Source: CBDCUW01 sp963734865 (GTDB lineage Bacteria; Planctomycetota; Planctomycetia; Pirellulales; Pirellulaceae). From it: DNA of 64,000 nucleotides. The stretch covers positions 1 to 64,000 of the forward strand of contig CAVTIV010000013.1 in the NCBI GenBank assembly GCA_963734865.1, given 5' to 3'. The notes below the pieces were generated by a model, which saw only the letters and a list, made by a program, of their open reading frames with translations, had not been told where the DNA came from and did no database searches. Position numbers and translations under genes: made by a program. Below, in pieces: positions 57,128 through 64,000 of this stretch (position 1 is the first letter of the stretch; each line of letters starts with the position of its first letter).

Positions 57128-58263
57128 CACGCCAGTTCATCGCGGGCATCGTAAAACTCCTTCCATCGACCCGATCGACGCTTCTTGATGACGTGATCGA
57201 AGTAGTGGCGAACCTTCTTCAAATCATCCGGATTGTCTTTCAGCACACTGCCCACCAGATGCCGGACCAAGTGTGTCGGCTCGACTTGCCCGTCGGCGTA
57301 GTAATAGGCATGGACGCCTGCCGCGTAGGCCGTGCCGACCGCTTCGGCCGTGCTGAGCACCGTCGACAGCGTCTCAATGCCCTTCCCGTCGGTCGTTTTC
57401 CCTTGGCGAAGTTCACGAAACGTTGTGACCAACAACTCGGTCAAGTCGTCATCGATCGTGACGGGCACCTGCGAACGATCCAGGTTGCGATTGGTCTCCC
57501 GCTGGACCAAACGCATCTCCTCGCCGATGTCGGCTATCGGATGAACGGTCTCGAAATTGAAACGGCGCTTCAGTGCCGCACTCATCTCATTCACGCCGCG
57601 ATCTCGAGTATTTGCGGTCGCGATCACGTTGAAACCGGCTTGAGCATAGAGGGTGCGACTGTCCTCGGGTAACTCCGGTATCGCCATGACTCGATCGCTC
57701 AGCACCGATAGCAAGACGTCTTGAATCTCCAACGCACAACGTGTGATCTCTTCAAACCGCACCAGCTTTCCGTGCGTCATTCCCAAATAGAGTGGTGCCG
57801 GGACGAGCGAGTTTTCACCCGGTCCCTCGGCAACCAACAGCGCATAATTCCAGGAATAGCGAATGTTGTCTTCGGTGGTGCCCGCGCTGCCCTGAATCGT
57901 CAACGTGGAATCACCACTGATCGCCGCGGCCAACAATTCGCTGAGGTAGCTTTTCGCCGTGCCCGGTTCGCCGATCAGCATCAATCCACGGTTCGTAGCC
58001 AGCGAGACGATGCAGCGTTCCAAAAAGGCTCGTCGACCCACAAATTTGGGCGGCGTGCCACGCTGTGAGTCACCGAGCACAAACGTCAAAACCGCGCGCG
58101 GTGAAAGTCGCCAACCGGGCGGTCTGGGATCCGAGGCCGACGAGGTCGCCAGTTCGTTCAGCTCGTCGGCAAACAGAACTTCAGCCGACGGACGCTGCAA
58201 CGATTGGCTCGCGGATCCGCTGGCGGAGGCGACGTTCTTTCCGGCTGCTGACTTCTTCGCCAT
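57127..58263 (-). CDS. MoxR-type AAA+ ATPase of the yeh cluster (YehL-like)
   Basis: AAA+ ATPase of 378 residues. Walker A is GEPGTAKS at 98-105, the Walker B region reads LVRFEEITR (the canonical Asp before Glu is replaced by Glu), and sensor 1 is in VIATANTRDRG. Arg-rich SEPD-type elements follow (ALKRRFNFETVHPI). MoxR proteins act with VWA partners as chaperone-like remodelers or metal insertases. Here the VWA, DUF5682 and DUF4132 genes are directly adjacent on the same strand. It starts two bases after the stop of the WGR/DUF4132 gene. Confidence 0.87.
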   Translation of the reverse strand: MAKKSAAGKNVASASGSASQSLQRPSAEVLFADELNELATSSASDPRPPGWRLSPRAVLTFVLGDSQRGTPPKFVGRRAFLERCIVSLATNRGLMLIGEPGTAKSYLSELLAAAISGDSTLTIQGSAGTTEDNIRYSWNYALLVAEGPGENSLVPAPLYLGMTHGKLVRFEEITRCALEIQDVLLSVLSDRVMAIPELPEDSRTLYAQAGFNVIATANTRDRGVNEMSAALKRRFNFETVHPIADIGEEMRLVQRETNRNLDRSQVPVTIDDDLTELLVTTFRELRQGKTTDGKGIETLSTVLSTAEAVGTAYAAGVHAYYYADGQVEPTHLVRHLVGSVLKDNPDDLKKVRHYFDHVIKKRRSGRWKEFYDARDELA

Positions 58264-58265
58264 CG

Positions 58266-61200
58266 CTATTTTGCCTTTGATTTCAGCGCGTGAAGGTCCG
58301 CCATGACTTCGCTGATCACAATTTCAGGCACATCACCCAGCTGCAGCGTTTGTTCGCTGGCCCAGCCATACCCGGATGGTTCTCGCATGCCCTTGCAGAA
58401 GTGCACGCTTTCCGTCTTCAGCATTTCATCGGGATCGATGTATCCCATCCCGACCACCCCGTCGTAATGAATCACCCCGGTTACCCCCGCCGACGGAAAC
58501 TGTTTCGAGTGCTCGTCGAAGCAGCCCGCGTCCATCGCTTCGCCGCGGGTCCAGCCAAGCTTTTCCAGCGTGAACACCATCGTCGGCGCCGCCAACTTCA
58601 ATCCTTGGAATCGCGTCAGTTCCTTTGCTTTCGCTTCGCCCTGTTCGAGCGAATAGACTTCCCGCCCGAGCTGCGGAAAGGGCGAGATGATTTCATAGTC
58701 GCTCAGGACCTCGCCCCACGTGGCACGCTCCGGCTCGGACATATCGAGCGGATGCATCAAACCAATCGTCTTTGCGTCGGCCAACGACGCCGCGTCATCT
58801 TTCGCGTCGGCGTAATCGCGTTCTTCGGTCACACGAAACAGCGATCGCCGCTTGCCGTTGGCGTCAAAAGATCCCCAGATTACTTTTTGCGCAAGGTGAG
58901 TCATCAACGGATGTCGAACCAACAGCGTCTCGAAATCTTCGACCGACCAGCGACGTCCGGTCACCATCGCTTGTTCCAACCGTCCAGCCTGCAACAGGGC
59001 AACATCTTTGATTTGCTTTTTGACCAATTTCCATTCGGCGAGCGACTCGTTGGCAACCTTCTCGTCGTCTTTCGCGCCCGGCTTGGGTGGGTTCGGACGC
59101 ACCTTACCCGCCTGATCGCGAACCATCGGCTTCAGGTCGCCACTGAGGAGGAACGAAAACACTCGGGGACCAAACGAGAACTCCCGTCGACCCATTTCAT
59201 CGAGTCCGCAGTCGGGAATCACACGGTCTTCTAATTCCGCACGAGTCATGCCTCTCTCCTTCGCGATCTCATCGACAAAGGCTGCGGCTTTGGTCTTCAG
59301 TCCTTTGAACTTCAGCTTCTGTGCAATCCCGGACAACTGCATCAACGCCGTGCTGCTGCCGACACCGCGCAAACACTCCAGCCCAAACACGGCCCGCGCG
59401 TGTTGGCTCTCACCCGGCCATGCCCGCACCATTGGCGTCAGCTTCAACACGCATCCGTCATCGCCAACGTGACCGATCGCTCCCATCGCCCACTTGCTCT
59501 TCGCATTCGATCCGTCTTCTTGCCATAGCTGAAACAGTCGCCACGCGAATTCGTCACGAACTGGCTTCTCGACGTTGTCCTTGATCGCAACCAACAGCGG
59601 ATGCTTGTCCGCGATCGGAGTGACGGCCAAGACCTGCAGCACCGTCTGTACCTGTTCATCGCTGAGCCGGACGTCACCAACAATCAGAGGCGGGAGATTT
59701 GATGAATGTGCCCAACTCGGCAGCTTCTGCGGCTTCTTGATTTCGACCGATGCCATTGCGTCCTTCAGCCACTTCGGAGTCGTCCGCGCATCCATCGGCG
59801 GGTAAATCTTCTCCACATGGTCCAGCACGTCTCTCTGAACCCGAGCTGCTCCTTCCGATTGATTGCCCGCCAGCTTGACGCAGTTCGCAATCAAGTCGTC
59901 GTGTCCACTCCGTTTCACGCCGCGTAGGTAGTCGATAGCTGCGTCTGCCAGCTTGCCTCGCTTGCTCGTCGTTTCGATCAGCCCGGCAATGCTATTGCCG
60001 ACATGCTTGTCCATCCAGTCACGAGCGACGGCGGGTGCCTTCGACGACAACCGACATTGCATCATCGGTTCGGCAGCCTCCGGTGCGCGGACGAGGCACA
60101 ATATCTTCAATAGCTTGGCGCATTCGTCTTTATTGGTTTGTGCACAGATTTGATCGGCCAACACGTCCAGCGCAGAAAACTCCGTACAGGCAAGAAAACC
60201 CCGTGCCTCTTCCGGATTGTTGATTTTCAGACGCAACCGTCTCCATTCGGACTCAACCAGTTCGGCGTTGGCCAAACCGAACAGCAAGGCTTGCGGTTGC
60301 TGGTAGTGATCCGCCCAATCGTCGCCCTTCGCATAGCGATTGTCGTCCCAACTTGAAGTCGCTTCATAGATCTGTTCATGCATTCCGAGCAGTGCGGCCG
60401 CGTAATGCTCCGCTGGATACGACGAATAGGAATCAGCCGGTTCCGCCGAAGGATCGAAGGTCTTGCGAACACGCTTCTGAAGTGCCGATATTTCGGCTCG
60501 CGTCAAATACGGAAGTACATGGCTGCGAAAACTCGCGCACAGCGACCGCGTCAGCTCCGAAGTGGCAAAGTTTCTTTTGCTGCCGGTGTCGGGCGTTAAC
60601 ACGATCTCCAGACATTCTTCGGCGCTGAACAGGCTGAACAAGGCAATCATCAAAGATTCCGGCACCCCGCGCGGCGCCGAAAACACGTTTGGTCGCCTCC
60701 GCAAGCGAAATCGTTCCGTTGCCCTTCGTCGCTTTGTGTATCTCTGTCGCATATTTCTCAACCGCAGCCTTGTCATTCAGCCGCCCGGGATTGCCCGTCA
60801 TCGCCTCGAGCCAGAAGTGGGCGTCGTCCCGCGCCATGATAGGCCCAAAACCGATTTTCTCATAAGGCAACGCCCAACCGTAGTGTGTCGCCTTGAGCCC
60901 GGCGAGTTTCTTCGCTGCGGCATCAAGATCCGACTCCGGGGGCTCACCGCGGTCGAGCCGTTCGCGGTTTCGGAAACTGGCCATGAACCAGTCGTTGGGA
61001 TCCAGATCGATCTCCCGCGTGACACTTCGATCCGCTTCGACGGCAGGCTGCTTTAGCTCGGATCTGACTTCGGATTTTTGTTTTTTCATCGTCTTCGACG
61101 CGGCAACCCCTTTCGACGCAGCCGGTGTCTTGGACACCGTCTTTGCCGAGCCTTGCCCAGCGTCCAGATATCCCTTCTTCACCTTCTGTTCGATCAGTTT

Positions 61201-61365
61201 ATCAAACGACTTCTTGGCAGCCTCGGCGTCGTCGAAGTCCTTGGTCTTTGATTGCCCATCGGTACCGACTCGGCCAAATGTGACGGTATGAGACTCGCCG
61301 TCGAGTTCGATCTTCCAGAACTTATTGGAGGAGCCATCGGTAAAGATAAGATGACGGGTGGACAC
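58266..61365 (-). CDS. WGR-DUF4132 protein (YehI/MolR-like), frameshifted
   Basis: First gene of the operon, about 1030 residues. The N-terminus is a WGR domain (KFWKIELDGESHTVTFGRVGTDGQ), followed by a Lys/Ala-rich linker and a conserved LDPNDWFMASFRNRERLDRGE segment. The C-terminal DUF4132 part contains GREVYSLEQGEAKAKELTRFQG and ends in a helical ESVHFCKGMREPSGYGWASE region. The two halves are in different frames; a one-base shift near 60678 (GC-rich GGCGCCGCGCGG) joins FGAARGVPESLMIAL. The GTG at 61365, with GGGAG eight bases upstream, is the best start; other in-frame GTGs lie at 61371 and 61383. E. coli YehI (MolR) has the same WGR-DUF4132 layout. Its function is not established. Confidence 0.82.
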
Positions 61366-61693
61366 TTTCACTGCTCCCAGCACGATCTCGTTTTTGCAAA
61401 ATTGTATCGGCCGACGTCGGAATTATGCCAGAGTCCGGATCATGTCGCCATCATCAGACAGGCCAGCCAACTTGCCTGGTGATCGACCAGATCCGGGTGC
61501 CGTGTTTCCCAGCAGCGTCCGCCAGATCGAAGTCGACGGGACTACAATCTTATTGCCGAAGTGAATCGGAGGCGAGCGGCGATGGCGTCCGTGGGTTAAA
61601 CTGCCAACGTGCCGAGCACCGCCGAACGACAAAGATTCGCAAGCCGTGAAGCTTGCGCCACTTGGAATACATTCATCCGAACGATTTACCGCC
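61366..61693. other. Divergent intergenic region before sulfatase
   Basis: 328 bp between the WGR/DUF4132 gene and the sulfatase-DUF1080 gene. A CTACAAT hexamer near 61541-61547 could be a -10 box, but no clear -35 accompanies it. No gene and no copy of the small RNA is seen here. Confidence 0.4.
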
Positions 61694-63888
61694 ATGAAAA
61701 CAATTCTCCCTGTGCTGTCGCTACTGTTCGTTTCGCTGGGACCGCTTCGCGCCGACGAGCGACCGAATATCGTCTTCTTTTTTACCGATGATCAAACGAC
61801 CAGCACGATCGGATGTTACGGCAATCGGGTCGTCGAGACGCCGAACATCGATTCGCTCGCCGCTCGCGGCATGCGGTTTGAAAACGCCTTCGTCAGTCAT
61901 TCGATCTGCTGGGTCAGCCGTACCACGATTCTCAGTGGACTGACCGGTCGCAGTTACGGCACCGCGGCAAATCCCGAGCAGGCGAGACCCGATGCGGTGG
62001 CGACTTTGTATTCAGATATTTTGCGTGGTGGCGGATATCGCACCGGTTACTTTGGCAAGTGGCACGCCAAGATGCCCAATGGCTACCGAAAAGAAGATCA
62101 CTTTGACGAGTTCGAAGCGATCGGTCGGAATCCATACTACAAAAAGCAAGCCGACGGCAGCCTGCGACACGAGACGGAATTGATCGTCGATCGCGGTATC
62201 GAGTTCTTGAAATCACAACCCAAGGACAAGCCCTTCGCATTGAACATGTGGTTCAACGCTTGTCATGCCGAGGACAGCGATCGCCGTCCGGGTATCGGTC
62301 ACTTCCCATGGCCTCGAACGATCGATGATGGCATGTACGAGGACATTGAAATCGCCCCACCGCGACTCGAGCGATCCGGCGATCTTCGATGCGCTGCCCG
62401 ACTTTTTGAAAACGACCATCAATCGCGAACGTTACTTCTGGCGGTGGAATACCGAGCAAAAATACCAAACCAATATGCGGGCGTATTATCGCATGGTCAG
62501 CGGGATCGATGGTGCCATCGGCCGTTTCATCGCCGCACTCGAAGAAGCCGGATTGGCTGAGAATACGATCATCGTTTACTCGGCCGACAATGGCTATTAC
62601 ATGGGCAATCGCGGATTGGCGGGCAAGTGGTCGCACTACGAAGAATCGCTCCGGGTGCCTCTGATCGTTGCCGATCCACGTGTTCCGGCGACCCAGCGGG
62701 GCAAGGTTACCGATGCTCTGGCGCTGAATCTGGATTTGCCGGCTACCTTTCTGGACTGGGCCGGAATCGACGGTGCCCGAGCGATATCAAGGTCATAGCC
62801 TGCAGCCAATCGTCAACAACGGAAAGCCTGCCGACTGGCGGACCGAAACCTTTCACGAACACTTCGCCGTGCGCAATCGGATCCCCGCGTTTGAAGGCTT
62901 ACGCAACGAGCAGTTCAAATACGTACGCTATTTCGATCACGGCAACCAAGAGTTTCTTCACGACCTGAAAAACGATCCCGACGAACTGATCAATTTGGCA
63001 GGCGATCCCGAGCACGCCGACACGCTCCAGGCGATGCGAGATCGCACCACGAAGCGTGTCAGCCAGCTAGGCGGCCCGCTCGATCCGTTGCAGGGCAAAT
63101 TCACCGCTTCGACAGCACCGCACCCGGTAGCCTCTGCGGCGGTCGGAACGCGGCCAGACAAAGATGGCTTTGTCTCGGTGTTTGATGGAAAAACGCTGCG
63201 TCACTGGTCGGGCGACCCGCAGTATTGGTCGGTCGAAGATGGGGCGCTGACCGGGGTTACCGACGGCTCGCTGAAGATGAACCACTTCATCACCTGGGAA
63301 GACTCGACGATCCGCAATTTTGATCTGCGTGTGAAGGTCAAGGTTACCGCCGGTGGCAATAGCGGAATTCAGTATCGTGGCACGTCGCGGCCCGATCTTG
63401 GGTTGGACGTTGTGACCGGATACCAATGCGACGTCGTGGCAGACAACCCGAACTACAACGGGATGTTGTATGAAGAAAAGGGTCGCCGCATCCTGTCGCA
63501 CACCGGCGAGAAAGTGATCGTCGATCCCGACGGCGATCCGTGGGTCATCGGTACGATGCCCGTCAAACAATTCGCCCCCGACGTCTGGCACGATTTTCGC
63601 GTTCTGGTACGTGCGAACCATCATCAGCACTGGATCGACGGCCACCCCACCGCCGATCTTATCGATCTCGACGAAAACGGCCGCGCCCTCGAGGGTGTCC
63701 TTGCGGTGCAAGTCCACGTCGGACCCGCGATGAAGATTCAATACAAAGATTTCAGGATCAAACATCTACCTGACGACCTGCCGATCGAGAAAGCCGAAGA
63801 TCACCCGATTCCCAACGACGCTTATGGAGTGCAACCGCAAGGGCGATTGCCGAAGGATTGGAAACCTCCGGTTTTCGGCCAGCGGTAA
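61694..63888 (+). CDS. Sulfatase fused to DUF1080, two frameshifts
   Basis: Exported fusion of a sulfatase with a DUF1080 (3-keto-disaccharide hydrolase/LamG-like) domain, about 731 residues. The ATG at 61694 gives a signal peptide ending LRADE before RPNIVFFFTDDQTTS. The formylglycine motif is unusual: CWVSRTT, keeping Cys and Arg. YFGKWHAKMP and YSADNGYYMGNRGLAGKWSHYEES follow. Frame changes occur near 62368 (to SSDPAIFDALPDFLKTT) and near 62774 (deleting one G gives IDVPERYQGHSLQPIV). The DUF1080 part starts at DGFVSVFDGKTLRHWSGD and ends in FGQR. DUF1080 domains cleave oxidised sugars in related proteins. Confidence 0.82.
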
Positions 63889-63929
63889 CTTCAGTCGCGT
63901 CGGAAAATTAGCCGTCGAACAAGGGGATT

Positions 63930-64000
63930 TCAGCGAACTCGGAAGACAATGATCGAAGGATTGCCAACCGGGGCGTAGTGGCCGGTGAATTTGAGGCCGC
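63930..64000 (-). CDS. C-terminal end of a gene running off the window
   Basis: The minus strand from 64000 reads GLKFTGHYAPVGNPSIIVFR-type sequence and stops with a TGA at 63930-63932, convergent with the sulfatase-DUF1080 gene. Only about 22 codons are visible, so no family can be assigned. The hydrophobic ending and the natural amino-acid pattern suggest a real C-terminus. Confidence 0.45.
   Translation of the reverse strand, partial: GLKFTGHYAPVGNPSIIVFRVR

Noticed and set aside
58266..61365. Functional link between MolR-like naming of the WGR-DUF4132 protein and the molybdate transporter at 14-17 kb
   Set aside because: The MolR name in E. coli is historical, the loci are over 40 kb apart and no shared regulatory site was seen.

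Overview
The window looks like a chromosome segment of a marine planctomycete of the Pirellulaceae (Rhodopirellula/Blastopirellula type). The basis is gene content: five sulfatases, a DUF1592 (PSD1-like cytochrome) gene followed by a DUF1552 gene, ThuA, Gfo/Idh/MocA, ASPIC/UnbV and DUF1080 proteins, and many short signal-peptide proteins. No rRNA, tRNA or CRISPR array was seen.

Layout. 1-2950 is a mobile-element graveyard: a decayed IS3-type transposase, an internal piece of an IS1182-type transposase and the N-terminal stub of a tyrosine integrase. The IS pieces are cut at copies of a repeat whose ends read GGGGTCAGTGCA, and two copies of a ~190-200 bp element with these inverted ends are present. 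2988-14130 is a co-directional plus-strand block: two sulfatases, two alpha/beta hydrolases, DUF1592, DUF1552 and a heavy-metal P-type ATPase. 14164-22275 is a minus-strand block: a molybdate-type ABC transporter whose binding protein is a tandem duplication, a hypothetical secreted protein, and a very large methyltransferase-like/PQQ-propeller/LamG protein. 22543-43991 is mixed: an oxidoreductase, dienelactone hydrolase, outer-membrane barrel, ceramidase, PNPOx-like protein, a DNRLRE/PL14-like lyase, a rhomboid, a TPR/UnbV lipoprotein, a C-terminal-haem protein, a secretin-like protein, a cysteine hydrolase/SMP-30 fusion, a TolC-like lipoprotein and a ThuA protein. 44179-51424 holds an M56 peptidase scar, a sulfatase, an NCS1 permease, L-rhamnose isomerase and another sulfatase, suggesting use of sulfated rhamnose-containing polysaccharide. 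51579-61365 is a tight five-gene minus-strand operon in the order of E. coli yehI-yehL-yehM-yehP-yehQ: WGR/DUF4132, MoxR ATPase, DUF5682, VWA, SWIM-like. 61694-63888 is a sulfatase-DUF1080 fusion, and the window ends in the last codons of a minus-strand gene.

Two points stand out. First, an unrecognised ~75-nt RNA gene is present twice (3022-3096 and 49242-49317). Each copy has an equally placed promoter (TTGACT, 17-nt spacer, GAGAMT), two hairpins and a final U-tract; the copies align without gaps with a compensatory change in the terminator stem, and each points at a sulfatase gene. Second, the yeh-like operon is a conserved but functionally obscure AAA+/VWA system.

A caution for users of this annotation: at least ten otherwise well-conserved genes carry single-base frameshifts, some in homopolymers. 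Many may be sequencing errors. These genes are given below as one feature spanning both frames.
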